Source: Pseudomonas fluorescens (GTDB lineage Bacteria > Pseudomonadota > Gammaproteobacteria > Pseudomonadales > Pseudomonadaceae). Taken from it: a stretch of 64,000 nucleotides of DNA. The position numbers and the translations under genes were made by a program. The notes below the pieces were generated by a model that was not told the origin of the DNA, ran no database searches, and saw only the letters and a program-made list of their open reading frames with translations. Below, in pieces: positions 50,543-60,846 of this stretch (position 1 is its first letter; each line of letters starts with the position of its first letter). The stretch lies in assembly GCF_902497785.1 (NCBI RefSeq), contig NZ_CABVHK010000010.1, positions 1-64,000 of the forward strand. Reading direction: 5' to 3'.

Positions 50543-53500
50543 GTGCCCGTTCTGCGTCTACCGCTTCTCCCTGCCGCGGCAGGTAAACAGCACTGGGGCA
50601 ACCTGCCCGGTGCCGCCCTGAGCCTGGCCATCGCCGAGGCTGCCAGCGCTGCCAAGCGCTTTACCCTGCTGCTGACCGCCGACAGCCAAAGTGCCGAACG
50701 GCTGGAACAGGAGCTGAGTTTCTTCGCCCCGGATTTGCCTGTGCTGCATTTCCCGGACTGGGAAACCCTGCCCTACGATCTGTTTTCGCCGCACCAGGAC
50801 ATCATTTCCCAGCGCATCGCGGCCTTGTACAGGTTGCCGGAGCTGAGTCACGGTGTGTTGGTAGTGCCGATCACCACGGCGCTGCATCGCCTGGCACCGA
50901 CCAAATTCCTGCTCGGCAGCAGTCTGGTGCTGGACGTCGGACAAAAGCTTGATGTCGAGCAGATGCGCACCCGGCTTGAAGCCAGCGGCTATCGCTATGT
51001 CGATACCGTTTACGAGCATGGCGAATTTACCGTCCGCGGTTCGCTCATCGATCTGTTCCCGATGGGCAGCAAACTGCCGTTTCGCATCGACCTGTTCGAT
51101 GACGAAATCGAAACGCTGCGTACCTTCGATCCGGAAAACCAGCGCTCCATTGATAAGGTGGACACCGTGCGCCTGTTGCCGGCCCGCGAGTTCCCGTTGC
51201 AAAAAGATGCGGTCACCCGGTTCAAGGCGCGCTTCCGTGAGCGCTTCGATGTCGACTTCCGCCGCTGCCCGATCTTTCAGGATCTGAGCAGCGGGATTAC
51301 ACCGGCGGGCATCGAGTACTACCTGCCGTTGTTCTTCGACGAAACCTCCACGCTCTTCGATTACCTGCCGCAAGACACCCAAGTGTTTTCCCTGCCGGGC
51401 ATTGAGCAAGCGGCGGAAAATTTCTGGAACGACGTGCGCAATCGCTATGAAGAACGCCGCGTCGACCCTGCCCGTCCTTTATTGCCACCGGCCGAATTGT
51501 TCCTGCCAGTGGAGGATTGCTTTGCGCGCCTGAAGAACTGGCCGCGCGTAGTGGCCAGTCAACAGGACGTGGAAACCGGTGTCGGCCGCGAACGCTTCCC
51601 CGCTCGGGCATTGCCCGACCTGGCCATCGAAGCCAAGGCCACTCAGCCGCTGGCCGCGCTTGCGGGTTTCCTTGACGAATTTCCCGGTCGCGTGCTGTTC
51701 ACCGCCGAGTCTGCGGGTCGTCGCGAAGTGCTGCTGGAATTGCTCGAACGCCTGAAGCTGCGGCCGAAAACCGTCGACAGCTGGCCGGACTTCGTGGCCA
51801 GCAAGGAACGCCTGGCGATCACCATTGCGCCGCTCGACGAAGGCTTGGTGCTCGACGACCCGGCCCTCGCGCTCGTGGCCGAAAGCCCGTTGTTCGGCCA
51901 GCGTGTCATGCAGCGCCGTCGGCGGGAAAAACGCACCGACGCCAACAACGATGCGGTCATCAAGAATCTCACCGAACTGCGCGAAGGCGCGCCGGTGGTG
52001 CACATTGACCACGGTGTCGGCCGTTACCTGGGGCTTGCGACACTGGAAATCGACGATCAGGCCGCCGAATTCCTCACCCTGCAATACGCCGAAGGCGCCA
52101 AGTTGTACGTGCCAGTGGCCAACCTGCACCTGATCGCGCGTTACACCGGCAGCGACGATGCGCTGGCGCCGCTGCACCGCCTCGGTTCCGAAACCTGGCA
52201 GAAAGCCAAGCGCAAAGCCGCCGAACAGGTGCGTGACGTCGCCGCCGAATTGCTCGACATCTACGCCCGTCGCGCCGCCCGCGAAGGGTATGCCTTCGCA
52301 GACCCGAAAGCCGATTACGCGACCTTCAGCGCCGGTTTCCCGTTCGAAGAAACCCCCGACCAGCAAACCACTATCGACGCCGTGCGCGCCGACATGCTTG
52401 CACCGAAACCGATGGACCGCCTGGTGTGCGGCGACGTGGGTTTCGGCAAGACCGAAGTGGCGATGCGTGCGGCGTTCATTGCGGTCCACGGCGGCCGGCA
52501 GGTCGCGATTCTGGTGCCGACGACCCTGCTCGCCCAGCAGCACTACAACAGTTTCCGCGACCGCTTCGCCGACTGGCCGGTGACCGTCGAAGTGATGAGC
52601 CGCTTCAAGTCGACCAAGGAAGTGAATGCCGCCGTCGCCGACCTCGCCGAGGGCAAGATCGACATCGTGATCGGCACGCACAAGCTGTTGCAGGACGACG
52701 TAAAAATCAAAAACCTCGGGCTGGTGATCATCGACGAAGAGCACCGTTTTGGTGTCCGTCAGAAAGAACAGCTCAAGGCCCTGCGCAGCGAAGTCGACAT
52801 CCTCACGCTCACCGCGACGCCGATTCCGCGCACCCTGAACATGGCGGTGTCGGGCATGCGCGATTTGTCGATCATCGCGACACCGCCGGCCCGTCGCCTG
52901 TCGGTGCGCACCTTCGTCATGGAGCAGAACAAGAGCACGGTCAAAGAGGCCCTGCTGCGTGAATTGCTGCGTGGCGGCCAGGTCTATTACCTGCACAACG
53001 ACGTGAAGACCATCGAGAAATGCGCCGCCGACCTAGCCGAACTGGTGCCGGAGGCGCGGATCGGCATCGGCCATGGGCAGATGCGCGAACGCGAACTCGA
53101 ACAGGTGATGAGCGACTTCTATCACAAGCGCTTCAATGTGCTGATCGCCTCGACCATCATCGAGACCGGCATCGACGTGCCGAGCGCCAACACCATCATC
53201 ATCGCGCGCGCCGATAAATTCGGCCTGGCGCAACTGCACCAGTTGCGTGGCCGTGTCGGTCGCAGTCACCACCAGGCGTACGCGTACCTGCTGACACCGC
53301 CGCGCCAGCAAATCACCCCGGATGCGGAAAAGCGTCTGGAAGCGATCGCCAACACCCAGGACCTCGGCGCGGGCTTCGTGCTCGCCACCAACGACCTGGA
53401 AATCCGTGGCGCCGGTGAATTGCTCGGCGATGGGCAGAGCGGGCAGATCCAGGCGGTCGGTTTCACGCTCTATATGGAGATGCTCGAACGCGCGGTGAAA

Positions 53501-53992
53501 TCGATCCGCAAAGGCGAGCAACCGAATCTCGATCAACCGCTGGGCGGTGGTCCGGAAGTCAATCTGCGCGTTCCGGCGCTGATTCCCGAGGACTATTTGC
53601 CGGACGTGCATGCCCGACTGATTCTCTACAAACGCATTGCCTCGGCCACCGATGAGGAAGGCCTGAAGGACCTGCAAGTGGAAATGATCGACCGTTTCGG
53701 CCTGCTGCCGGAGCCGACCAAGAACCTGATGCGCATTACCGCGCTGAAGTTGCAGGCCGAGCTGTTGGGCATCAAGAAAGTCGACGGCGGCCCGCAAGGT
53801 GGCCGGATCGAGTTCGCGGCGCAGACGCCGGTCGATCCTCTGACGCTGATCAAATTGATTCAGGGCCAGCCAAAACGCTACAAATTCGAAGGCGCCACGA
53901 TGTTCAAATTCATGGTTCCGATGGAGCGCCCCGAAGAGCGCTTTAATACTGTAGAGGCACTGCTTGAATGCCTTATCCCGAAAACTGCTTGA
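50543..53992 (+). CDS. mfd: Transcription-repair coupling factor Mfd
   Basis: DNA translocase that removes RNA polymerase stalled at lesions and recruits UvrA. The 1149-residue length is normal. The N-terminal UvrB-homology modules start RLPLLPAAAGKQHWGNL, the RNA polymerase-interacting domain (CarD-like) is at about 475-560 (LREGAPVVHIDHGVGRYLGLATLEI), the translocase has GDVGFGKTEVAMRAAF (Walker A), IIDEEHRFGVRQKEQLKAL and the TRG motif near HQLRGRVGRSHHQAYAYLL, and the C-terminal D7 domain follows. A GTG start with GGAG 11 bases upstream is accepted because no better start exists. Confidence 0.97.
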   Translation: MPVLRLPLLPAAAGKQHWGNLPGAALSLAIAEAASAAKRFTLLLTADSQSAERLEQELSFFAPDLPVLHFPDWETLPYDLFSPHQDIISQRIAALYRLPELSHGVLVVPITTALHRLAPTKFLLGSSLVLDVGQKLDVEQMRTRLEASGYRYVDTVYEHGEFTVRGSLIDLFPMGSKLPFRIDLFDDEIETLRTFDPENQRSIDKVDTVRLLPAREFPLQKDAVTRFKARFRERFDVDFRRCPIFQDLSSGITPAGIEYYLPLFFDETSTLFDYLPQDTQVFSLPGIEQAAENFWNDVRNRYEERRVDPARPLLPPAELFLPVEDCFARLKNWPRVVASQQDVETGVGRERFPARALPDLAIEAKATQPLAALAGFLDEFPGRVLFTAESAGRREVLLELLERLKLRPKTVDSWPDFVASKERLAITIAPLDEGLVLDDPALALVAESPLFGQRVMQRRRREKRTDANNDAVIKNLTELREGAPVVHIDHGVGRYLGLATLEIDDQAAEFLTLQYAEGAKLYVPVANLHLIARYTGSDDALAPLHRLGSETWQKAKRKAAEQVRDVAAELLDIYARRAAREGYAFADPKADYATFSAGFPFEETPDQQTTIDAVRADMLAPKPMDRLVCGDVGFGKTEVAMRAAFIAVHGGRQVAILVPTTLLAQQHYNSFRDRFADWPVTVEVMSRFKSTKEVNAAVADLAEGKIDIVIGTHKLLQDDVKIKNLGLVIIDEEHRFGVRQKEQLKALRSEVDILTLTATPIPRTLNMAVSGMRDLSIIATPPARRLSVRTFVMEQNKSTVKEALLRELLRGGQVYYLHNDVKTIEKCAADLAELVPEARIGIGHGQMRERELEQVMSDFYHKRFNVLIASTIIETGIDVPSANTIIIARADKFGLAQLHQLRGRVGRSHHQAYAYLLTPPRQQITPDAEKRLEAIANTQDLGAGFVLATNDLEIRGAGELLGDGQSGQIQAVGFTLYMEMLERAVKSIRKGEQPNLDQPLGGGPEVNLRVPALIPEDYLPDVHARLILYKRIASATDEEGLKDLQVEMIDRFGLLPEPTKNLMRITALKLQAELLGIKKVDGGPQGGRIEFAAQTPVDPLTLIKLIQGQPKRYKFEGATMFKFMVPMERPEERFNTVEALLECLIPKTA

Positions 53993-54002
53993 AGGACGCC
54001 GC

Positions 54003-54569
54003 ATGCGCCTGTTTCGTTTACTGACCTTGCTGACAACCCTGGTCGCCCCCACGGCGTTTGCCGATGACCTGTATCAGATTGAAATGATTCTGGTCCGGCA
54101 GAACGCCGTGCCCGCCATCGTCAGCCGCGCCGCGCCGGAAGACTGGGACGCCGGTGCCCAGCGCATCAGCCCGGAAAACCTGCGCACACCGAGCCTGAAT
54201 GGTGAGGTGGAAAAGCTCACCGCGAGCAACGAATACTCGGTGTTGCTACACAAGGCATGGCAGCAGAACCTGGGTGAAGAAGCCAGCAAAGTCGCGATCA
54301 GCGAAGGAACGGAGCAGTTCGGCCAGTTCCCGATCGAGGGCACGCTGAATCTGAAGCTGGGACGTTTCACCGATGTTGATGCAGACTTCTGGGTCAACCA
54401 GATCGACGCCAACGGCCTGGTCACTGCCAGCGAACGCCTCAAGCAGGAAAGCCACACCAAGAACGGCCAGCTGAACTTCCTCGACAACGGCCACCTCGGC
54501 CTGCTGATCAAGATCACCTCGCTCACCGCCCCTGCGCCTCGGCCAGTCCCCGATGAAATTCCGGACTGA
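54003..54569 (+). CDS. CsiV-family exported protein
   Basis: A 188-residue periplasmic protein (signal peptide FRLLTLLTTLVAPTAFA) starting its mature part DDLYQIEMILVRQNAVP, the typical opening of the CsiV family. SNEYSVLLHKAWQQ and the later LKQESHTKNGQLNFLDNGHLGLLIKI also fit. Vibrio CsiV binds peptidoglycan and activates the PBP1A-type synthase via LpoA; this role may not hold here. The start at 54003 has AAGGA upstream and excludes 13 upstream codons. It is 10 bases after mfd and runs toward the helicase gene 10 bases later, suggesting a mfd-csiV-helicase operon. Confidence 0.85.
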   Translation: MRLFRLLTLLTTLVAPTAFADDLYQIEMILVRQNAVPAIVSRAAPEDWDAGAQRISPENLRTPSLNGEVEKLTASNEYSVLLHKAWQQNLGEEASKVAISEGTEQFGQFPIEGTLNLKLGRFTDVDADFWVNQIDANGLVTASERLKQESHTKNGQLNFLDNGHLGLLIKITSLTAPAPRPVPDEIPD

Positions 54570-54579
54570 TTGAGTCCCT

Positions 54580-57264
54580 ATGACCCTGAGCAAACCCCTC
54601 GCACCTTCATGGGTCAGCCGATTCAAGGAACAGAGCCTGGAGCGTGGCCGTCGCTACGCCGTGGAGAATCGCGTCAGGATTGTCGAGGTCGGCGACGCCA
54701 CCATTACTGCCGCGTGCGAAGGCTCCGGCGGTAACGTTTATCGTCAGACCATTCGCCTACGCGAGTCGGCCAAATCTACGTTGCTGATGGTCGACGCCAC
54801 CTGCACCTGCCCGGTCCGCAGCAACTGCAAACACTGCGCTGCGGTGCTGCTCAAAGTGCAGGAAACGCTGGCCTACCCCGCCGCCGCGCAAGATGCCGAG
54901 CTGCTGGAAAAGCTGCAGGCCGTCCTGGAAAACCGCAGTCCGAAGGCGCCCCCACACGTGTTGGTGGACAACGTGCAACCGGTGCCGCGCCTGTGGCTGG
55001 CAAGCATCGAGTTCAGTGCCTTCGAACCGCGCAACGGCAAAATGCAACGCTACATCCAGCATCGCGCGGCGCTGTCCTTCAGTTATCTGGATGAATATGT
55101 CAGCGGGCAGAAAAACGCCGATGTCCTGATTCGCCAGGAAACCCAGACATTACGGATAAAACGCCACCCGGAAGTCGAACAGGCCTACAGGGAACAGTTG
55201 CGAATCCTCGGCTTCAAGATCGCTACGCGGCAAAGCAAGGCCTTGCCGGAAAGTGCGGGCGAACTCTACGAGATGGTCAACGACAGTGCCTGGCTGACTT
55301 TCACCCTGAATGAGTTGCCGAAGCTGCGGACTCAAGGCTGGGAATTGCAGATTGACGAGGATTTCGGTTTCGACCTGACCGCCGTGGACGACTGGTACGC
55401 CACCGTCGAACAGGCGCCGGAGCGCGACTGGTTTGATCTGGAGCTGGGAATCATCGTCAACGGCGAGCGCCTGAGCCTGCTACCGATCCTGCTGAACCTG
55501 ATGCGCTCCCACACTGAAATCCTCAACCCGGAACGCCTCGCCCGTCGGCGCGACGACGAGCTGATCCTGGTCAACATCCCCCATCGCCCAAACTCTGAAC
55601 ATGGCCCGCTGCAGGTCGCCTTGCCCTTCGGCCGTTTGAAACCGGTGCTGGCGACCCTCGGCGAGTTCTACCTGCAAGAGCCCGGCGAAACCACGTTGCG
55701 CCTGAGCAAGGCCGACGCGATTCGCCTGAACCCGCTGGAAGACATGCCGCTGCTTTGGGAAGGCGGCGAGCAGATCCGCACCTTTGCCCAGCGTTTGCGC
55801 GACATCAAGGACTACACCGCGACAGCCCCCGACGGCCTGAACGCGACCTTGCGTCCGTATCAGCTGGAAGGCTTGAGCTGGATGCAGTCGTTGCGGCAGC
55901 TGGAAGTCGGCGGAATTCTCGCGGACGACATGGGGCTGGGCAAAACCCTGCAAACCCTGGCGCACGTTCTCAGCGAAAAGAATGCCGGGCGGCTTGATCG
56001 GCCGTGCATGGTGGTGATGCCCACCAGCCTGATTCCGAACTGGCTCGACGAAGCCGCGCACTTCACGCCGCAGCTGAAAGTGCTGGCCCTGTACGGCGCC
56101 AGTCGTAAAAAGCACTTTGACCAACTGGCCGACTACGACCTGATCCTCACCACTTATGCGCTACTGCCCAAGGATGTCGAACGCCTGGCCGCGCAGCCGT
56201 TGCATGTGCTAGTGCTGGACGAAGCGCAATACATCAAGAACCCCAACAGCAAAGCCGCCCAGGCTGCGCGGGAACTGAATGCGCGCCAGCGTTTGTGCCT
56301 GAGTGGGACGCCGCTGGAAAACCATCTGGGCGAACTGTGGTCGCTGTTTCACTTCCTGCTGCCCGGCTGGCTCGGCGACGTGAAAAGCTTCAACCGCGAC
56401 TACCGCGTGCCCATTGAAAAGCGCGCCAGCGAAGTACGACTTCAGCACCTCAATGGTCGGATCAAACCCTTTCTGTTGCGCAGGACCAAAGAGCAAGTGG
56501 CGACGGAATTGCCACCGAAGACGGAGATTATCCATTGGGTCGAGCTCAACGAAGCCCAGCGGGATGTGTACGAAACCATGCGCCTGGCCATGGATAAAAA
56601 GGTGCGCGACGAGATCACCCGAAAAGGCGTGGCACGCAGCCAGATCATCATTCTGGAAGCGCTGTTGAAGCTGCGCCAGGTGTGCTGCGATTTACGTCTG
56701 GTCAACGACGCTGCCCTGCCAACGCGCGGCAGCACGTCGGGCAAGCTGGATAGCCTGATGGAAATGTTGGAGGAGTTGTTCGAGGAAGGTCGAAGGGTTT
56801 TGCTGTTTTCGCAATTCACATCGATGCTTGCGCTCATCGAAGTCGAGTTGAAGAAACGTGGCGTTGAGTATGCGCTGTTGACTGGACAGACCCGTGATCG
56901 GCGTACGCCAGTGAAGGACTTCCAGAGCGGCAAGCGTCAGATCTTTCTGATCAGTCTGAAGGCCGGCGGTGTGGGCTTGAACCTGACGGAAGCGGATACG
57001 GTGATCCATTACGACCCGTGGTGGAACCCGGCTACGGAAAACCAGGCGACTGACCGCGCGTATCGTATTGGTCAGGAGAAACCGGTATTCGTCTACAAGA
57101 TGATTGCCAGGGGCACGGTGGAAGAGAAGATTCAGCACCTGCAGAAGGAAAAGTCCGACCTGGCAGCGGGCGTGCTGGATGGGCGCAAGGCCGGGGACTG
57201 GAAACTGCAGAATGATGATATTGAAGCGTTGTTTGCGCCGTTGCCGGAGAAGCTGGAGAAGTAG
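54580..57264 (+). CDS. SNF2/RapA-type helicase with SWIM zinc finger
   Basis: An 894-residue DNA-dependent ATPase of the SWI2/SNF2 group. A SWIM finger is near the start: C75-T-C77...C83-K-H85. The ATPase core has DDMGLGKTLQTLAHVL (Walker A), LVLDEAQYIKNPNSKAAQ (DEAQ), SGTPLENHLGELWSLF, and the C lobe LFSQFTSMLALIEVEL, SLKAGGVGLNLTEADTVIHYDPWWNPATENQATDRAYRIGQ (motif V/VI). Such proteins are conserved in pseudomonads next to csiV; the cellular role is not well established. A tandem repeat within an inverted repeat follows the stop codon. Confidence 0.92.
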   Translation: MTLSKPLAPSWVSRFKEQSLERGRRYAVENRVRIVEVGDATITAACEGSGGNVYRQTIRLRESAKSTLLMVDATCTCPVRSNCKHCAAVLLKVQETLAYPAAAQDAELLEKLQAVLENRSPKAPPHVLVDNVQPVPRLWLASIEFSAFEPRNGKMQRYIQHRAALSFSYLDEYVSGQKNADVLIRQETQTLRIKRHPEVEQAYREQLRILGFKIATRQSKALPESAGELYEMVNDSAWLTFTLNELPKLRTQGWELQIDEDFGFDLTAVDDWYATVEQAPERDWFDLELGIIVNGERLSLLPILLNLMRSHTEILNPERLARRRDDELILVNIPHRPNSEHGPLQVALPFGRLKPVLATLGEFYLQEPGETTLRLSKADAIRLNPLEDMPLLWEGGEQIRTFAQRLRDIKDYTATAPDGLNATLRPYQLEGLSWMQSLRQLEVGGILADDMGLGKTLQTLAHVLSEKNAGRLDRPCMVVMPTSLIPNWLDEAAHFTPQLKVLALYGASRKKHFDQLADYDLILTTYALLPKDVERLAAQPLHVLVLDEAQYIKNPNSKAAQAARELNARQRLCLSGTPLENHLGELWSLFHFLLPGWLGDVKSFNRDYRVPIEKRASEVRLQHLNGRIKPFLLRRTKEQVATELPPKTEIIHWVELNEAQRDVYETMRLAMDKKVRDEITRKGVARSQIIILEALLKLRQVCCDLRLVNDAALPTRGSTSGKLDSLMEMLEELFEEGRRVLLFSQFTSMLALIEVELKKRGVEYALLTGQTRDRRTPVKDFQSGKRQIFLISLKAGGVGLNLTEADTVIHYDPWWNPATENQATDRAYRIGQEKPVFVYKMIARGTVEEKIQHLQKEKSDLAAGVLDGRKAGDWKLQNDDIEALFAPLPEKLEK

Positions 57265-57281
57265 CGGCGGTTGTCAGATCG

Positions 57282-57346
57282 CCTTCGTCGGATCACCGCT
57301 CCGGGCGGCGATCCGGGCGGCGATCCGGGCGGCGATCCGACGAAGG
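57282..57346. repeat. Tandem 12-base repeat inside a perfect 13-base inverted repeat
   Basis: The arms CCTTCGTCGGATC (57282-57294) and GATCCGACGAAGG (57334-57346) are perfectly complementary. The loop holds three copies of CCGGGCGGCGAT (57301-57336), the last overlapping the arm. It lies between two convergent genes. Confidence 0.85.
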
Positions 57347-57371
57347 AATCGACTCGGCGTAAAGACCTGTC

Positions 57372-58121
<750 letters not shown>

Positions 58122-59132
58122 TTATCCAATCAGTTGAGCGTCTTTGAGCGCGCCAATGGCGGTCAGCCAACGCGGGTCTTGACGGTATTCAGTGTTGGCG
58201 AACGACTGGCCGCGCATCCGCGCTATGCGCTCGGACGGCTTGACCTTCAGACGCTGGGCCGCGCTCAGCGCAAGTTCCGCAGCGGCGCGGTCGTTGCACA
58301 CCAGGCCCATGTCGCAACCGGCGGTCAGCGCCGCTTCGATACGACTGGCGGCATCACCGACCACGTGAGCACCGGCCATCGACAGGTCGTCGCTGAAGAT
58401 CACGCCGTCGAATTGCAGCTCCCCGCGCAAGATGTCCTGCAGCCAGCGACGGGAGAACCCGGCGGGCTGGGAATCGACTTGCGGGTAAATGACATGGGCC
58501 GGCATGACGGCGGCCAATTGCTTGCTCAACCTGGCGAACGGCACCAGGTCGTTGGCGCGGATCTCATCGAGGCTACGCTCGTCATTCGGGATCGCCACAT
58601 GGGAATCCGCCTCGGCCCAGCCGTGGCCGGGAAAGTGTTTTCCGGTGGCGGCCATGCCGGCGCTGTTCATACCGCGGATGAATGCACCGGCCAGCAGCGC
58701 GGCGCGTTCAGGGTCACCTTCGAACGAGCGGGTGCCGACCACGGCGCTGCGCTGGTAATCCAGATCCAGCACCGGGGCGAAGCTCAAGTCGAGGCCGACC
58801 GCCAGCACCTCAGTCGCCATGATCCAGCCGCACTGCTCGGCCAGGTATTCAGCATTCGGATTGTCAGCGATGGCGCGCATGGCTGGCAGTCGCACGAAAC
58901 CCTGGCGCAGGCGCTGTACCCGGCCACCCTCTTGATCCACCGCCAACAGCAAATCGGGGCGAATGGCGCGAATCGAGGCGCTCAGTTCGCGCACTTGGCG
59001 CGGGGTTTCGATATTGCGCGCAAAAATGATCAGGCCACCCACTTCGGGCTGCCGCAACAAGTGGCGATCTTCGGCCGTCAGCCAGGTACCGGCGACGTCC
59101 ACCATCAACGAGCCTTGCAGACCAGCAGTCAT
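58122..59132 (-). CDS. nagZ: Beta-N-acetylhexosaminidase NagZ
   Basis: Cytoplasmic peptidoglycan recycling enzyme that cuts GlcNAc from anhydromuropeptides; loss alters AmpC beta-lactamase induction. The 336-residue GH3 protein has the KHFPGHGWAEADSHV catalytic loop (with the Asp-His pair), DQEGGRVQRLR, and GVIFSDDLSMAGA carrying the nucleophile Asp. The start is at 59132 with AAGGAATC upstream; the frame stays open to 59294. It precedes the MTIP gene and follows psrA in the conserved Pseudomonas order. Confidence 0.97.
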   Translation of the reverse strand: MTAGLQGSLMVDVAGTWLTAEDRHLLRQPEVGGLIIFARNIETPRQVRELSASIRAIRPDLLLAVDQEGGRVQRLRQGFVRLPAMRAIADNPNAEYLAEQCGWIMATEVLAVGLDLSFAPVLDLDYQRSAVVGTRSFEGDPERAALLAGAFIRGMNSAGMAATGKHFPGHGWAEADSHVAIPNDERSLDEIRANDLVPFARLSKQLAAVMPAHVIYPQVDSQPAGFSRRWLQDILRGELQFDGVIFSDDLSMAGAHVVGDAASRIEAALTAGCDMGLVCNDRAAAELALSAAQRLKVKPSERIARMRGQSFANTEYRQDPRWLTAIGALKDAQLIG

Positions 59133-59290
59133 AGAGATTCCTTGGTAACGATGAATTCGACTCGCACGCATTCGCCGCAGGGGGCTTTGCCCGGCAGGTC
59201 GGCGAAAATAATGGGGAGTGAGTTCAGAACGAGAGTCGGCATGGGCGGCTAGCTTAGCGGATGTCAGCTGCCGCGCCCACCCGTGTGCGG

Positions 59291-59998
59291 TCAAACCTTG
59301 GCGGCAACCTGTGTCGATTTGCTGCGCGGACGCAACTGCGCGGTGGCCATGGCCATGTCGGTAACGCCGGTTTCAGCGCGCATGCCGGCCGCCAGGAATG
59401 GCACCATCAGCCGCATGACCTGTTCGATTGACGTGTTGACCCCGAAATCGGTCTCGGCAATTGCGCGCAGGGCTTTGATACCGGACATGCTGAACGCGGC
59501 GGCACCGAGCATGAAGTGCACACGCCAGAACAATTCGATCGGCGGAATCCGCGGCGCGGCTTCGTTGACCAGCATCATATAGCGGCGGAACACCTTGCCG
59601 TACATGTCTTCAAGATAACGACGCAAGTGACCCTGACTTTGACTGAACGCCAGTCCCAGCAATCGCATGAAGATAGAGAGATCGTTGCCGCTGCGTGGCT
59701 GCACCACCAGGGCTTGCTCGACGAGAATTTCCAGCAGTTCTTCCAGCGACGGCTTGTTTTCAGGCTTGCCCTGGCGCCGCTCCAGCTCTTTGTCGAGGCT
59801 GAGGCAGAACGGTCCGAGAAAGCGGGAGAAGACGGCTTGAATCAGCGCCTTCTTCGAGCCGAAATGATAATTCACCGCCGCCAGGTTGACACCGGCCTTG
59901 CTGGTGATCAGACGCAACGAGGTTTCAGCAAAACCTTTTTCCGCGAACAACTGCTCGGCAGCATCGAGAATGCGTTCAACGGTTTCCGACTGGGCCAT
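59291..59998 (-). CDS. psrA: TetR-family regulator PsrA
   Basis: Fatty-acid-responsive regulator that activates rpoS and represses its own gene and fatty-acid degradation genes. The N-terminal TetR HTH is at ETVERILDAAEQLFAEKGFAETSLRLITSKAGVNLAAVNYHFGSKKALIQAVF, and the remaining helical domain is PsrA-like (LLGLAFSQSQGHLRRYLEDMYGKVFRRYMML). The start at MAQSETVERI is set by GGAG six bases upstream. Two perfect PsrA boxes lie 16-42 bases before it. It is part of the nagZ-psrA-lexA conserved order. Confidence 0.95.
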   Translation of the reverse strand: MAQSETVERILDAAEQLFAEKGFAETSLRLITSKAGVNLAAVNYHFGSKKALIQAVFSRFLGPFCLSLDKELERRQGKPENKPSLEELLEILVEQALVVQPRSGNDLSIFMRLLGLAFSQSQGHLRRYLEDMYGKVFRRYMMLVNEAAPRIPPIELFWRVHFMLGAAAFSMSGIKALRAIAETDFGVNTSIEQVMRLMVPFLAAGMRAETGVTDMAMATAQLRPRSKSTQVAAKV

Positions 59999-60013
59999 GG
60001 CTACTCCGCCTGA

Positions 60014-60027
60014 CAAACACTTGTTTG
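60014..60027. promoter_or_regulatory. PsrA box 1
   Basis: CAAAC-ACTT-GTTTG, perfect inverted repeat fitting the PsrA consensus (G/C)AAAC-N2-4-GTTT(G/C). It is the box nearer to psrA. Confidence 0.85.
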
Positions 60028-60040
60028 AAACATACGTTTC
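60027..60040. promoter_or_regulatory. PsrA box 2
   Basis: GAAAC-ATAC-GTTTC, a second perfect box that shares base 60027 with box 1. Confidence 0.85.
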
Positions 60041-60182
60041 AGCCCTGGCCTTGTCAAGCCTGGCGGTTCGTTTTGGGAATGGTCGGTCAGCTATTTAAGC
60101 ATACATCTGCGCACTGTTAATCAGGCGGCTGATTGACCGTCTGGCGGCCGGCAAAAAAACGGGCATTGCCAAGATGCTTTCA

Positions 60183-60198
60183 CTGTATATAATCCCAG
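60183..60198. promoter_or_regulatory. LexA box 1 (degenerate)
   Basis: CTGTATATAATCCCAG: CTGT-N8-CCAG, one base off the consensus in the right half-site. Confidence 0.85.
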
Positions 60199-60201
60199 TC
60201 A

Positions 60202-60217
60202 CTGTATAAAAAGACAG
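60202..60217. promoter_or_regulatory. LexA box 2
   Basis: CTGTATAAAAAGACAG: CTGT-N8-ACAG, matching the consensus in both half-sites, three bases after box 1 and 10 bases before the lexA start. Confidence 0.93.
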
Positions 60218-60227
60218 AGCGATCAAT

Positions 60228-60836
60228 ATGCTAAAGCTGACGCCACGCCAAGCAGAGATTCTGGCCTTCATCAAACGCTGCCTAGAAGACAACGGCTACC
60301 CGCCGACCCGCGCGGAAATCGCTCAGGAACTGGGTTTCAAATCGCCAAATGCGGCGGAAGAACACCTCAAGGCGCTGGCTCGCAAGGGTGCGATCGAGAT
60401 GACCCCGGGGGCTTCCCGCGGCATCCGTATTCCCGGTTTCGAAGCCAAGGCCGACGACTCTACCCTGCCGATCATCGGTCGAGTGGCGGCGGGGGCACCG
60501 ATTCTTGCCCAGCAACACATCGAAGAGTCCTGCAACATCAATCCAGCCTTCTTCCATCCTCGTGCCGACTATTTGCTGCGCGTCCATGGCATGAGCATGA
60601 AGGACGTGGGCATTTTCGACGGCGACCTGCTGGCTGTCCACACCACCCGCGAAGCCCGAAACGGCCAGATCGTGGTGGCACGGATCGGCGACGAAGTGAC
60701 AGTCAAACGCTTCAAGCGTGATGGCAGCAAAGTCTGGCTAATCGCCGAAAACCCTGAGTTCGCCCCTATCGAAGTCAACCTGAAAGATCAGGAACTGGTA
60801 ATCGAAGGCTTGAGTGTCGGCGTTATTCGCCGCTAA
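60228..60836 (+). CDS. lexA: SOS repressor LexA
   Basis: Repressor of the SOS regulon that cleaves itself when bound to RecA filaments. The 202-residue protein has the winged HTH ([53 protein letters not shown]), the Ala88-Gly89 cleavage site in RVAAGAPI, S123 in [11 protein letters not shown] and K160 in DEVTVKRFK as the catalytic dyad. Two LexA boxes directly precede the start, so it is autoregulated. sulA follows in the same direction. Confidence 0.98.
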   Translation: MLKLTPRQAEILAFIKRCLEDNGYPPTRAEIAQELGFKSPNAAEEHLKALARKGAIEMTPGASRGIRIPGFEAKADDSTLPIIGRVAAGAPILAQQHIEESCNINPAFFHPRADYLLRVHGMSMKDVGIFDGDLLAVHTTREARNGQIVVARIGDEVTVKRFKRDGSKVWLIAENPEFAPIEVNLKDQELVIEGLSVGVIRR

Positions 60837-60846
60837 AGGAGGCTTT

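Noticed and set aside
51479..52996. 505-codon minus-strand frame over mfd
   Set aside because: Antisense shadow, composition bias only.
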